In this document: positions 8,184 through 15,972 of the stretch, piece by piece | How positions within the stretch are numbered: position 1 is the stretch's first letter | Layout: every line of letters starts with the position of its first letter | Translations under genes and position numbers: made by a program | Notes under the pieces: model-generated | Told to the model about the DNA's origin: nothing | Database searches by the model: none | The model's input: the letters and a program-made list of their open reading frames with translations, nothing else | Assembly (NCBI RefSeq): GCF_006782915.1 | Contig: NZ_VCNP01000052.1 | Coordinates: forward strand, 1-64,000 | Direction of reading: 5' to 3' | Source: Streptomyces calvus | Lineage (GTDB): Bacteria > Actinomycetota > Actinomycetes > Streptomycetales > Streptomycetaceae | DNA length: 64,000 nucleotides

Positions 8184-8240
8184 TCAGTGGGCCGCCGGAG
8201 AAGCGGTCCACCACCAGTTCTGGATCGAGTGCGCGAACAT
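8184..8240 (-). CDS. trpL: trp operon leader peptide (18 aa, three Trp)
   Basis: Reading the minus strand from ATG 8240 gives MFAHSIQNWWWTASPAAH and a TGA at 8184-8186. Three consecutive tryptophan codons in an 18-residue peptide just before a terminator hairpin are the signature of ribosome-mediated attenuation. Streptomyces trpE leaders of this form are known. A -10-like TAGGGT lies seven bases before the ATG, so the peptide appears to be read from a leaderless message. Stalling at the Trp codons would favour an antiterminator and let transcription pass into the anthranilate synthase gene. Confidence 0.88.
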   Translation of the reverse strand: MFAHSIQNWWWTASPAAH

Positions 8241-8247
8241 GCGACGC

Positions 8248-8253
8248 ACCCTA
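8248..8253 (-). promoter_or_regulatory. -10 element of the trp leader promoter
   Basis: TAGGGT on the minus strand, seven bases upstream of the leader-peptide ATG. The spacing predicts transcription starting at or next to the ATG. No convincing -35 is visible. Inferred from motif and spacing. Confidence 0.5.
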
Positions 8254-8643
8254 CCGCATCAGCAGCAGGTCGAGCGTCCGCTGCGGACGGCGCTCCGGCT
8301 CCGCGTCCGCGGGCAGCGAGGCGGGGACGGCGCGGCCGGGCCGGACGTGCGGGCCGGCTCCGGTGCGGACGGTCCCGGCGTCGCGCGGTGCCTCTCGCTG
8401 CCCACCGCCGGCAGGTGTCGGTCCTGGTGGACGAGCCGGCCCGGCGGGTGACGACGAGCTGCAGGGGCCGGCTGCACGACCGGTGGGGCCGCCTCCACCG
8501 GGCGCCGGCCCGCCGCGGTCACCCCGTCGCCCCCCGCCTGCTGCGCGGCGCCCACCGCCGTCCCGCCCTCGCGGCACCCCGCGCGGGCGAGCGGCACCCG
8601 TCTCACTTGGTGAGCGGCGGGGTGGACGGCGGTGTCGACCCCG
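8254..8643. other. Divergent intergenic region between trpE leader and DAHP synthase
   Basis: About 390 bases of very GC-rich DNA separating two divergent aromatic-pathway genes. I see no open frame with convincing coding character, no repeat and no clear operator. It should carry the upstream parts of both promoters. Confidence 0.5.
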
Positions 8644-8649
8644 TAGTGT
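8644..8649 (+). promoter_or_regulatory. -10 element for DAHP synthase
   Basis: TAGTGT lies seven bases before the GTG at 8657. This spacing fits leaderless initiation on that GTG and helps choose the start. The -35 region is not clear. Confidence 0.45.
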
Positions 8650-8656
8650 TGATGCC

Positions 8657-10009
8657 GTGACCGTGAACGCTAAGACCAGCGCGAGTGCTGGCAACACCTG
8701 GCGAAACCTGCCCGCGGCGCAGCAGCCCGAGTACCCCGACGCCGAGGCTCTGCGCGCAGTGATCGCGGACCTCGAGTCGTATCCGCCGCTCGTCTTCGCG
8801 GGCGAGTGCGACCAGCTGCGCGCCCGGATGGCGGCCGTCGCCAAGGGAGAGGCGTTCCTCCTCCAGGGCGGCGACTGCGCCGAGGCCTTCGACGCGGTGT
8901 CCGCCGACCACATCCGCAACAAGCTCAAGACGCTGCTCCAGATGGGCGCCGTCCTCACGTACGCGGCCTCCGTGCCGGTCGTGAAGGTCGGCCGGATCGC
9001 CGGCCAGTACTCCAAGCCGCGCTCCAAGCCCACCGAGACCCGCGACGGCGTGACGCTGCCCACCTACCGGGGCGACTCCGTCAACGGCTTCGACTTCACC
9101 GAAGAGGCCCGGATCCCGGACCCCGAGCGGCTGAAGCGCATGTACCACGCCTCGGCCTCCACGCTGAACCTGGTGCGCGCCTTCACCACCGGCGGCTACG
9201 CCGACCTGCGCCAGGTGCACGCCTGGAACCAGGACTTCGTGAAGTCGTCCCCGTCCGGCCAGCGCTACGAGCAGCTCGCCCGCGAGATCGACAACGCGCT
9301 GAACTTCATGCACGCCTGCGGGGCCGACCCGGAGGAGTTCAAGACCGTCGAGTTCTTCTCCTCGCACGAGGCGCTGCTGCTCGACTACGAGTCCGCGCTC
9401 ACCCGTGTCGACTCCCGCACCGGCCAGCTGTACGACGTCTCCGCGCACATGGTGTGGATCGGCGAGCGCACCCGGCAGCTGGACCACGCGCACATCGAGT
9501 TCGCGTCGCGGATCCGCAACCCGATCGGCATCAAGCTCGGCCCGACCACCACGGCCGAGGAGGCGCTGCAGTACATCGACCGCCTCGACCCCGAGCGTGA
9601 GCCCGGCCGGCTGACCTTCATCGTCCGCATGGGCGCGGACAAGATCCGCGACAAGCTCCCCGAGCTGGTCGAGAAGGTCACGGCCTCCGGCGCCACCGTG
9701 GCCTGGGTGACCGACCCGATGCACGGCAACACCTTCGAGGCGGCCTCCGGCCACAAGACCCGCCGCTTCGACGACGTGCTCGACGAGGTCAAGGGCTTCT
9801 TCGAGGTCCACAAGGCGCTCGGCACCCACCCGGGCGGCATCCACGTGGAGCTCACCGGCGACGACGTCACCGAGTGCGTGGGCGGCGGCGACGAGATCTT
9901 CGTCGACGACCTGCACCAGCGCTACGAGACGGCCTGCGACCCGCGGCTCAACCGCAGCCAGTCGCTCGACCTGGCGTTCCTCGTCGCGGAGATGTACCGC
10001 GACCAGTGA
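8657..10009 (+). CDS. aroH: 3-deoxy-7-phosphoheptulonate synthase, class II
   Basis: Condenses phosphoenolpyruvate and erythrose 4-phosphate to DAHP, the first step of the shikimate pathway. The 450-residue protein is a plant-like class II enzyme, recognisable from LLQGGDCAEAF, KVGRIAGQYSKPRS, NFMHACG, SSHEALLLDYE, HMVWIGERTRQLD, DPMHGNT and the C-terminal GGIHVELTGDDVTEC. Residues of these motifs bind PEP and the divalent metal. GTG 8657 is preferred because of the -10 element seven bases upstream; GTG 8663 is an alternative. A longer upstream frame runs through non-coding sequence and is rejected. It is divergent from trpE, so the first enzyme of the pathway and the first Trp-specific enzyme share one control region. 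Confidence 0.92.
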   Translation: MTVNAKTSASAGNTWRNLPAAQQPEYPDAEALRAVIADLESYPPLVFAGECDQLRARMAAVAKGEAFLLQGGDCAEAFDAVSADHIRNKLKTLLQMGAVLTYAASVPVVKVGRIAGQYSKPRSKPTETRDGVTLPTYRGDSVNGFDFTEEARIPDPERLKRMYHASASTLNLVRAFTTGGYADLRQVHAWNQDFVKSSPSGQRYEQLAREIDNALNFMHACGADPEEFKTVEFFSSHEALLLDYESALTRVDSRTGQLYDVSAHMVWIGERTRQLDHAHIEFASRIRNPIGIKLGPTTTAEEALQYIDRLDPEREPGRLTFIVRMGADKIRDKLPELVEKVTASGATVAWVTDPMHGNTFEAASGHKTRRFDDVLDEVKGFFEVHKALGTHPGGIHVELTGDDVTECVGGGDEIFVDDLHQRYETACDPRLNRSQSLDLAFLVAEMYRDQ

Positions 10010-10034
10010 TCGGCTCCGCCGCTGACCAGTGGCG

Positions 10035-10082
10035 AAAGGGGGTGGGGCGCGGATCACACGGGACCGCGCCCCACCCCCCTTT
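10035..10082 (+). terminator. Terminator after DAHP synthase
   Basis: AAAGGGGGTGGGGCGCGG (10035-10052) pairs with CCGCGCCCCACCCCCC and TTT (to 10082) with one bulged C, giving an 18-bp stem 25 bases after the stop codon. It is a strong factor-independent terminator. Confidence 0.8.
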
Positions 10083-10107
10083 CACGCCCTCGGGGCGACG
10101 GGTAAGG

Positions 10108-10126
10108 TTAGGTTTGCCTCACCGGC
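10108..10126 (+). promoter_or_regulatory. IdeR/DmdR1-type iron box upstream of bfd
   Basis: TTAGGTTTGCCTCACCGGC matches the actinobacterial iron-box consensus TTAGGTTAGGCTCACCTAA at 14 of 19 positions. It lies about 50 bases before the bacterioferritin-associated ferredoxin gene. Fe2+-loaded DmdR1 should bind here and repress, so that Bfd is made under iron limitation to release stored iron. The site is seen in the sequence; the regulator is inferred. Confidence 0.65.
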
Positions 10127-10173
10127 CAGGGTCGGTACGGCACGACCCAGCACTTCGTCGGGAGGTGAACCGC

Positions 10174-10401
10174 GTGTTCGTCTGCAGTTGCTTCGGTGTG
10201 ACCGAGGAACAGGTGAAGAGCCACGCGGAAGCCGGCGCCTGCACGCCCCGGCAGATCGCCTCCGCCTGCAAGGCCGGAACGGACTGCGGCGGCTGCGTAC
10301 GGCGCATCCAGGCACTGCTCGGCCGCGGTTCCTGCCCCCGCAGGCAGCTCATCGACCAGGGCGATTCCTCGCTGGCGGCGAAGCTGCCGGAAGCGGCCTA
10401 G
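10174..10401 (+). CDS. bfd: Bacterioferritin-associated ferredoxin
   Basis: A 75-residue [2Fe-2S] protein. The N-terminus MFVCSCFGVTEEQV with Cys4 and Cys6, and TDCGGC with Cys38 and Cys41, give the four cluster ligands of the BFD-like fold. Bfd passes electrons to bacterioferritin to reduce and mobilise stored iron. GTG 10174 has GGAGG at 10161-10165; an upstream GTG at 10165 overlaps the Shine-Dalgarno and is less likely. An iron box sits just upstream, and bfr lies convergently 50 bases downstream. Confidence 0.88.
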   Translation: MFVCSCFGVTEEQVKSHAEAGACTPRQIASACKAGTDCGGCVRRIQALLGRGSCPRRQLIDQGDSSLAAKLPEAA

Positions 10402-10451
10402 GCCGCGCGCAGGCCTTCACGGCCTCTGGTGATCCTCCGGTGCGTTCGCCT

Positions 10452-10943
10452 CTAGTGCGACGCGTCGGGCTGTGACTGCTCGATCACCGTCGACAGGTAC
10501 AGCGCCTCGCCCAGCTTCTCGATCAGCTCCAGCTGCGTGTCCAGGTAGTCGATGTGGTGCTCCTCGTCGGCCAGGATCGCCTCGAAGACGTTGGCCGACG
10601 TGACGTCGCCCTTGTTGCGCATGACCTCCACCCCGCGGCGCAGCCGGTCGATCGCCTCCAGCTCGATCTCCCGGTCGGCCTGGAACATCTCGGTCACCGT
10701 CTGGCCGACCCGGACGTGGAACAGCCGCTGGTAGTTCGGCAGGCCGTCGAGCAGCAGGATGCGGTCGGTGAGCACCTCCGCGTGCCGCATCTCGTCGAAG
10801 GACTCGGCGCGCGTGTACTGGGCGAGTTTCGTCCAGCCCTTGTGGTCCTGCAGCTTCGAGTGCAGGAAGTACTGGTTGATCGCCGTGAGCTCGGCGGTCA
10901 GCTGCTCGTTGAGGAATTCGATGACCTCGGGGTCGCCCTGCAT
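10452..10943 (-). CDS. bfr: Bacterioferritin
   Basis: A heme-containing iron-storage protein that forms a 24-subunit shell and oxidises Fe2+ for mineral storage. At 163 residues it has the usual length. Every ferroxidase-centre residue is in its standard position: Glu18, Glu51, His54, Glu94, Glu127 and His130. The heme ligand Met52 is also present, which separates it from ferritin and Dps. It is convergent with bfd, its electron-donor partner. An unusually AT-rich stretch (11014-11066) lies upstream and probably holds its promoter. It is likely iron-induced. Confidence 0.95.
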   Translation of the reverse strand: MQGDPEVIEFLNEQLTAELTAINQYFLHSKLQDHKGWTKLAQYTRAESFDEMRHAEVLTDRILLLDGLPNYQRLFHVRVGQTVTEMFQADREIELEAIDRLRRGVEVMRNKGDVTSANVFEAILADEEHHIDYLDTQLELIEKLGEALYLSTVIEQSQPDASH

Positions 10944-11013
10944 CGCATGGGCTCCTTCCGCGCGGGAACTGGCAGGTTGGGGCGCATGATTGCACCGGCG
11001 AGGAAGATCGTCC

Positions 11014-11066
11014 AGTAAGTCTTCACTTAGTAAGTAAGTCCATGCTTAGTCGATTTAGTACCTGAT
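11014..11066 (-). promoter_or_regulatory. AT-rich promoter region of bfr
   Basis: A local drop in GC with repeated CTTAG and AAGTAAGT words, between divergent bfr and the molybdoenzyme gene. The composition stands out from its surroundings and suggests a promoter with regulator sites, perhaps for an iron regulator. No full consensus box is found. Confidence 0.35.
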
Positions 11067-11125
11067 TGCCCGAATCTTCCGGGCCCGGTTCAGGGGCATC
11101 GTCCCTGGTCTGTCAGGATGGAGAC

Positions 11126-11773
11126 ATGGGTCAGCCGGCGGAACGCGAAGCGGGGGAGCGCGCATCACAGGGGGCGGCGCGGTTCGAGCTCCCGCCGGGA
11201 CAGCGACTGCAGAAGGGCTGGCCGGTCACGCACTACGGGCCGGTCCCGAAATTCCGTCCCGAGCGCTGGGAGTTCCGGGTCTTCGGCGCCACCGCCGACG
11301 GTGAGAAGCACTGCTGGAACCACGAGGAGTTCACGGCCCTGCCGTACACCACCGTCGTGGCCGACCTGCACTGCGTCACCAAGTTCAGCATGGTCGGCGC
11401 CGAATGGGGCGGGATCCCGGCGCGCACCGTCGTGGACATCGCCCCGCCCGCGCCGGACGTCACCCATGTGATGGTGTGGGCGGAGTACGGCTTCAGCTCC
11501 AACCTGCGGCTGGCCGACTTCATGTCCGAGCGCGCGCTGTTCGCCACGCACAAGGACGGCGAACTGCTGACCGCCGAGCACGGCTTCCCGCTGCGCCTGA
11601 TCGTCCCCCATCTGTACGCCTGGAAGGGACCCAAATGGGTCCGCGGCGTGGAGTACATGACCGCCGACCGCCGCGGCTTCTGGGAGGAGCGCGGCTACCA
11701 CAACGTCGGCGACCCCTGGCGCGAGCAGCGCTACTCCTACCAGGAGGAGCCCGGGGACGGCCCCGACCTCTGA
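11126..11773 (+). CDS. Sulfite oxidase-like molybdopterin oxidoreductase
   Basis: A 215-residue protein with the oxidoreductase molybdopterin-binding domain of the SUOX/YedY (MsrP) fold. DLHCVTKFS holds the cysteine expected to ligate molybdenum, and the conserved GVEYMTAD and GFWEERGYHNVGDPW segments are typical of the short actinobacterial sulfite-oxidase-like proteins. No Tat or Sec signal is visible, so unlike MsrP it looks cytoplasmic. The natural substrate is unknown. ATG 11126 has GGATGGAG upstream. The stop codon lies in the first unit of a 26-bp tandem repeat. Confidence 0.82.
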   Translation: MGQPAEREAGERASQGAARFELPPGQRLQKGWPVTHYGPVPKFRPERWEFRVFGATADGEKHCWNHEEFTALPYTTVVADLHCVTKFSMVGAEWGGIPARTVVDIAPPAPDVTHVMVWAEYGFSSNLRLADFMSERALFATHKDGELLTAEHGFPLRLIVPHLYAWKGPKWVRGVEYMTADRRGFWEERGYHNVGDPWREQRYSYQEEPGDGPDL

Positions 11774-11845
11774 CCGCGGCCCGCCGGGCGGTCCTCTGAC
11801 CGCGGCCCGCCGGGCGGTCCTCTGACCGCGGCCCGCCGGGCGGTC
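11768..11845. repeat. 26-bp tandem repeat, three perfect copies, spanning a stop codon
   Basis: The unit CTCTGACCGCGGCCCGCC plus GGGCGGTC occurs three times without a mismatch (11768-11793, 11794-11819, 11820-11845). The TGA of the molybdoenzyme gene (11771-11773) is inside unit one, so each later unit carries a copy of that stop. Each unit can fold with GACCGC/GCGGTC arms. It lies between convergent genes and may act as a multiple terminator. Confidence 0.95.
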
Positions 11846-11856
11846 CCCGCGGTCTC

Positions 11857-12735
11857 TCAGAGGTCCCGCAGCTTCTTCAGCCGCTCCACGTCCGCCGCGT
11901 GCCCCTCCTTGCCGCCGGGCGTCTCGATGATCAGCGGTACGCCCTCGGTCGCCGGATGCGTCATCAGCGCCCGGAACGGGTCCTCGCCGATGTGCCCGGC
12001 GCCGATGTTCGCGTGCCGGTCCTTGTGCGCGCCGACCACGTCCATGGAGTCGTTGGCGTGGATCAGCTTCAGCCGCCCCTCACCGACCGTCTCCACCAGC
12101 AGATCGAGCGTCCGGTGCATCCCGGCCGGCCCGGTCAGGTCGTGGCCGGCCGCGAACACGTGGCAGGTGTCCAGGCACACACCCAGCTTCGGATGGGCGT
12201 CCAGCGCCTCGAAGTACGGTCCGAAGTCCCAGGTGCGCGAGCACAGCGAGGAGCCCTGCCCGGCGGTCGACTCCAGCAGCAGGAACGGGTCGTCGTCGTG
12301 GGTGAGCTCGTCGAGCAGCGGCAGCAGGTGCTCACGCACCTGCCGCAGCGCCACCGGCCGCTCCCGCCCGCCGGTCGCGCTGCCGGTGTGCACCACCACG
12401 CCCAGCGCGCCGATCTCCCGCCCGCGCCGCAGCGAGTGCCGCAGCGACGCCACGGACCGCTCGACGGTCGCCTCGGTGTGCGACCCGAAGTTGATCAGGT
12501 ACGGGGCGTGCACGTACGCCGGGATCGACTCCGCCGCGCAGGCCGCGCGGAACGCCTCGTCCTGCTGCGGCCGGCCGGCCGGTGTGGCCCAGCCGCGCGG
12601 ATTGGCGACGAAGACCTGCACGGCCTCGGCGTTCAGCTCACGCGCGTACGACAGACCGACGGAGTGCAGGCCGCCGGCCACAGGGACGTGGCCGCCGACC
12701 GGGTTGCGGGCGGGGCCGGACAGGTGACTCTTCAC
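11857..12735 (-). CDS. nfo: Deoxyribonuclease IV (AP endonuclease, Nfo family)
   Basis: Cleaves DNA 5' of abasic sites in base-excision repair. The 292-residue protein has the family TIM-barrel metal motifs: GGHVPVAGGL at the N-terminus, YVHAPYLINFGS, VVHTGSATG, LLLESTAGQGSSLCSR, GVCLDTCHVFAAGHDL, IHANDSMDVVGAHKDRHANI with GAGHIG after it, and a final IIETPGG. These supply the trinuclear zinc ligands. The GTG at 12735 is the only suitable start. It is convergent with the molybdoenzyme gene and begins 38 bases from a 28-bp duplication at the end of the kinase gene. Confidence 0.9.
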   Translation of the reverse strand: MKSHLSGPARNPVGGHVPVAGGLHSVGLSYARELNAEAVQVFVANPRGWATPAGRPQQDEAFRAACAAESIPAYVHAPYLINFGSHTEATVERSVASLRHSLRRGREIGALGVVVHTGSATGGRERPVALRQVREHLLPLLDELTHDDDPFLLLESTAGQGSSLCSRTWDFGPYFEALDAHPKLGVCLDTCHVFAAGHDLTGPAGMHRTLDLLVETVGEGRLKLIHANDSMDVVGAHKDRHANIGAGHIGEDPFRALMTHPATEGVPLIIETPGGKEGHAADVERLKKLRDL

Positions 12736-12772
12736 CCGTCAAGGGTGTCATGGCCACCCGGCCCGGCCGTCG

Positions 12773-12828
12773 GCGGAGTCAGCGGATCTCGATGGTGATC
12801 GCGGAGTCAGCGGATCTCGATGGTGATC
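12773..12828. repeat. 28-bp perfect tandem duplication across a kinase stop codon
   Basis: The unit of 28 bases starting GCGGAGTCAGCGGATCTC occurs twice in direct tandem with no mismatch. The second copy (12801-12828) contains the last codons and the stop of the PASTA kinase gene (minus strand, stop at 12807-12809); the first copy (12773-12800) is an untranslated echo of the same 3' end. The lack of drift suggests a recent event. Confidence 0.95.
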
Positions 12829-14747
12829 GTCGAGCCCTTGGGCGCGGTGTCGCCGCCGTCCACGGACTGGCCCTTGACGGTGTCGCCGAACAGTCCGAGC
12901 AGCCCGCGGTCCTCGCGCACCGCGAACCCGGCGCCCTCCAGCTTCGCCTTCGCCTCGTCCACGCTGTCGCCGACCACGTCCGGGACCTCGATCATCTCCG
13001 GGCCCTTGGACAGGGTCAGCGTCACGGTGTCGCCCTCGGCGGCCTGCCGTCCGGCGCCCGGGGTCTGCCGGGCCACCCGGCCGGCGTCGTGCTCGGAGTT
13101 GACCCGCTCGGCGGCGATCTTCACCTCGAGCCCGGCCTCCCGCAGCTCGGTGCGGGCGTCCGCGAGGTCGTCACCGGTCACGTCCGGCACGTCCACCGGG
13201 CGGCCCTTGCTCACCGTCAGCGCCACCGCGGAGCCCGCGCGGACCTTGGTGCCCTTGCCCGGCTCGGTGGAGATCACCGAGCCCCGCGGGACCGTCCCGC
13301 TGAACGACCGGGTGACCATGCCGGGCTCCAGGCCCTCCTCCTCGAGCAGCGACCGCGCGTTGTCCAGCGGATAGCCGTCCAGGTCGGGCACCCGCACGGT
13401 CTGCGGGCCCTTGGAGAGGGTGAGCGACACCGCGTCGTGGCTGCGGATCCGGGCGCCCGCCTTCGGATCGGTGCTGATCACCGTGCCCCGCTCCACGGTG
13501 TCGCTGTACGCCTCCGTCACCTCGCCGACGTCCAGCCCGGCGTCCGCCAGCCGGTCCCGGGCCTCCTGCTCGGTCTTCGACAGCAGCGGCGGGACCTTGG
13601 TGAACTGGCCGGAGTTGATGTACCACACGCCCGTGCCGACCCCGAGGACCAGCAGCACGGCCACGACGACCGCCATCGGGCCGCGCCGCAGCGCCGTCCG
13701 GCGCCGGGGCGGCAGCGGCGGCGACCGGAACCGGCTGGTGCGGTGGAAGGAGTCCGCCGCGCCGCTGTCGTCGTCCCCGTCGTCCTCGTTGACCGGGAGC
13801 GGGCGGGGCACCGTCAGCGAGCGCGGGATGACGCTCGTACGGTCCTCGGCGTTGTCGTGCTCGACCGTCAGGGCCCGCGGCGGCATCGCGTCGAGCTGCC
13901 CGTCGCCGAGCCGGGCGCGGGCCGCGCGGACCTGCGCGAGCAGCGCCACCGCGTCGTGCGGACGGACCTCGGGGTTGCGCGCGGTCGCCGACGCCACCAG
14001 CTCGTCCAGCTCGTACGCCATGCCGGGCACGGTCGCCGACGGCGGCGGCACGTCGTCGTGCAGGTGCTTGTAGAGCACGATCGCGGGCGAGTCGCCGTCG
14101 TGCGGCTTCTCACCGGTCAGCATCTCGTGGAGCAGGATGCCGCAGGCGTAGACGTCCACGCGGGGGTCGGCGGTGCCGCTCTCGATCTGCTCCGGGGCGA
14201 GGTAGGAGACCGTGCCCAGCACGGTGCCGGTGGTGTTCGTCACCGTGTCCACGGCGCGCACCAGCCCGAAGTCGGCGACCTTGACCCGGCCGTCGTCCCC
14301 TATCAGCACGTTCTCGGGCTTCATGTCGCGGTGCACGAAGCCGGCCCGGTGCGCGGCGCCGAGCGCGGCCAGCACCGGCTCCAGGATGTCCAGCGCGGCC
14401 CGCGGCTGGAGCGCGCCGCGCTCGCGCAGCACGTCGCGCAGGGTGCAGCCGGCGATGTACTCCATCGCCAGGTAGACGTACGGCCCGTCGGTGCCCTGGT
14501 CGAAGACCTGCACGACGTTCGGGTGGTCCAGCCGGGCGGCCGACTTGGCCTCGCGGATGAACCGCTCGACGAAGGAGACGTCGGCGGCGAGGGAGGGGTG
14601 CATCACCTTGAGCGCGAGGACGCGGTCCAGCCGGGTGTCCACGGCCCGGTAGACCGTGGCCATCCCGCCGACCGCGATCCGCGCGTCGACGCGGTACCGG
14701 CCGTCGAGCACCTGCCCGACCAGAGGGTCCTGAAGGGTCGTGTCCAC
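12807..14747 (-). CDS. pkaF: PASTA-domain Ser/Thr protein kinase (PknB/PkaF type)
   Basis: A 646-residue membrane Hanks-type kinase. Kinase domain about residues 18-285: glycine loop near AVGGMATVY, Lys47 in ALKVMH, catalytic HRDMKPEN with Asp141, DFG at 159-161, and threonines in the activation loop VTNTTGTVLGT. A juxtamembrane acidic linker follows, then one transmembrane helix (about 358-377) and four extracellular PASTA repeats starting near KVPPLL, RVPDLDG, DVPDVTG and EVPDVVG. PASTA domains sense muropeptides or lipid II, which ties the kinase to cell-wall growth. The start is GTG 14747. The position relative to the thi genes matches, from memory, S. coelicolor pkaF (SCO2110). Confidence 0.9.
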   Translation of the reverse strand: MDTTLQDPLVGQVLDGRYRVDARIAVGGMATVYRAVDTRLDRVLALKVMHPSLAADVSFVERFIREAKSAARLDHPNVVQVFDQGTDGPYVYLAMEYIAGCTLRDVLRERGALQPRAALDILEPVLAALGAAHRAGFVHRDMKPENVLIGDDGRVKVADFGLVRAVDTVTNTTGTVLGTVSYLAPEQIESGTADPRVDVYACGILLHEMLTGEKPHDGDSPAIVLYKHLHDDVPPPSATVPGMAYELDELVASATARNPEVRPHDAVALLAQVRAARARLGDGQLDAMPPRALTVEHDNAEDRTSVIPRSLTVPRPLPVNEDDGDDDSGAADSFHRTSRFRSPPLPPRRRTALRRGPMAVVVAVLLVLGVGTGVWYINSGQFTKVPPLLSKTEQEARDRLADAGLDVGEVTEAYSDTVERGTVISTDPKAGARIRSHDAVSLTLSKGPQTVRVPDLDGYPLDNARSLLEEEGLEPGMVTRSFSGTVPRGSVISTEPGKGTKVRAGSAVALTVSKGRPVDVPDVTGDDLADARTELREAGLEVKIAAERVNSEHDAGRVARQTPGAGRQAAEGDTVTLTLSKGPEMIEVPDVVGDSVDEAKAKLEGAGFAVREDRGLLGLFGDTVKGQSVDGGDTAPKGSTITIEIR

Positions 14748-14962
14748 GCAGGGAGTCTACGATCCGCCACCGACACCGCCGTCCCGTTCACCCACCGTTG
14801 CAGCGGACCTGTGACGTGTATCGCGCAGCCGCCCGGCCGCCCCGACACCGCACCACGGGCAGGTCCGCCGCCTCGCCGCGGGCAGGCGCGCGGCCGGGGC
14901 GGCACGGGCGGGCGCGGCCACCGTGCCCGCGCGCACACCCGCCCCGACCCCGGCCCCGGCGC

Positions 14963-15757
14963 CTAGAAGGCGGGCCGCTCCGGATCCAGTACTGCCAGCC
15001 CTTCCGTGGGCGACGACGCCTCGGCGAAGTGCCGCCGCGGAATCCTGCCCGCCAGCCGGGCCAGCCGCCCCGCCTCCACCGCGCACCGCATCGCGGACGC
15101 CATCAGCACCGGCTCCTGCGCCCGGGTGACCGCCGACGCCAGCATCACCCCCGCACACCCCAGCTCCATCGCCAGGGCCGCGTCCGACGCCGTCCCGGCG
15201 CCCGCGTCCAGGATCACCGGCACGCCCGCCCGCTCCACGATCAGCTGGAAGTTGTGCGGGTTGCGGATCCCGAGCCCCGACCCGATCGGCGAGCCCAGCG
15301 GCATGATCGCCGCGCAGCCGACGTCCTCCAGCTTCCGCGCCAGCACCGGATCGTCGTTGGTGTACGGCAGCACCGTGAACCCGTCGTCGACCAGCGTCTC
15401 CGCCGCCTCCAGCAGCTCGATCGGGTCCGGCAGCAGGGTGCGCTCGTCGGCGATGACCTCCAGCTTGACCAGATCGGTGCCGAGCGCCTCGCGCGCGAGA
15501 CGGGCCGTGAGCACGGCCTCCCCGGCGGTGAAGCAGCCCGCGGTGTTCGGCAGCACCCGGATGCCGAGCCGCTCCAGCACCGACAGCACCGAACCGTGCA
15601 CCGAGGGGTCCACCCGGCGCATCGCCACGGTCGTCAGCTCGGTCCCGGACGCCACCAGCGCCCGCTCCAGCACGTCGAGGCTCGGCGCCCCGCCGGTGCC
15701 CATGATCAGGCGGGACGTGAAGGACGTACCGCCGAGGACGAACGGATCGTCGGCCAT
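14963..15757 (-). CDS. thiG: Thiazole synthase
   Basis: Makes the thiazole phosphate half of thiamin from deoxyxylulose phosphate, dehydroglycine and ThiS-thiocarboxylate. The 264-residue TIM-barrel protein has the Schiff-base Lys98 in DLVKLEVI, and the conserved RLIMGTGG, PNTAGCFTA, MPLGSPIGSGLG and ILDAGAGTASDAA segments. It starts three bases after the end of thiS and is the third gene of thiO-thiS-thiG. The operon lies behind a TPP riboswitch. Confidence 0.95.
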   Translation of the reverse strand: MADDPFVLGGTSFTSRLIMGTGGAPSLDVLERALVASGTELTTVAMRRVDPSVHGSVLSVLERLGIRVLPNTAGCFTAGEAVLTARLAREALGTDLVKLEVIADERTLLPDPIELLEAAETLVDDGFTVLPYTNDDPVLARKLEDVGCAAIMPLGSPIGSGLGIRNPHNFQLIVERAGVPVILDAGAGTASDAALAMELGCAGVMLASAVTRAQEPVLMASAMRCAVEAGRLARLAGRIPRRHFAEASSPTEGLAVLDPERPAF

Positions 15758-15759
15758 GG

Positions 15760-15972
15760 TCAGCCTCCCTGGACGGCGGTGAGGACTTCCACCCGGTCGC
15801 CGTCCGCGAGCGGGGTGGTGGGCCAGCGGTCGCGCGGGACGACCGTTTCGTTGAGGGCGGCGGCCACCCCGGAGGGCGCCGCGGTGAGGGACTTCACGAC
15901 CAGGTCGAGGGCCGTGCCGGGCGCGAACTCCCGGGGTTCGCCGTTGACCGAGACGGTGAGGCGGGCGTTCAT
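15760..15972 (-). CDS. thiS: Sulfur carrier protein ThiS
   Basis: A 70-residue ubiquitin-fold sulfur carrier that ends in the diagnostic Gly-Gly (TAVQGG), whose C-terminal carboxylate becomes the thiocarboxylate donor for ThiG. It starts MNARLTVSVNGEP. The ATG at 15972 overlaps the thiO stop by four bases (ATGA), showing translational coupling. Confidence 0.93.
   Translation of the reverse strand: MNARLTVSVNGEPREFAPGTALDLVVKSLTAAPSGVAAALNETVVPRDRWPTTPLADGDRVEVLTAVQGG

Noticed and set aside
6133..8214. A longer anthranilate synthase starting at 8214
   Set aside because: The extension would overlap the attenuator hairpin and leader peptide in another frame. ATG 8037 has a good ribosome site and the normal N-terminus.
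8111..8656. An N-terminal extension of DAHP synthase
   Set aside because: The upstream frame is Arg/Pro/Gly noise antisense to the trp leader. The enzyme homology starts after GTG 8657.
14748..14962. Frames between thiG and the kinase gene
   Set aside because: Only low-complexity Pro/Arg translation; no domain. Probably the kinase promoter region.
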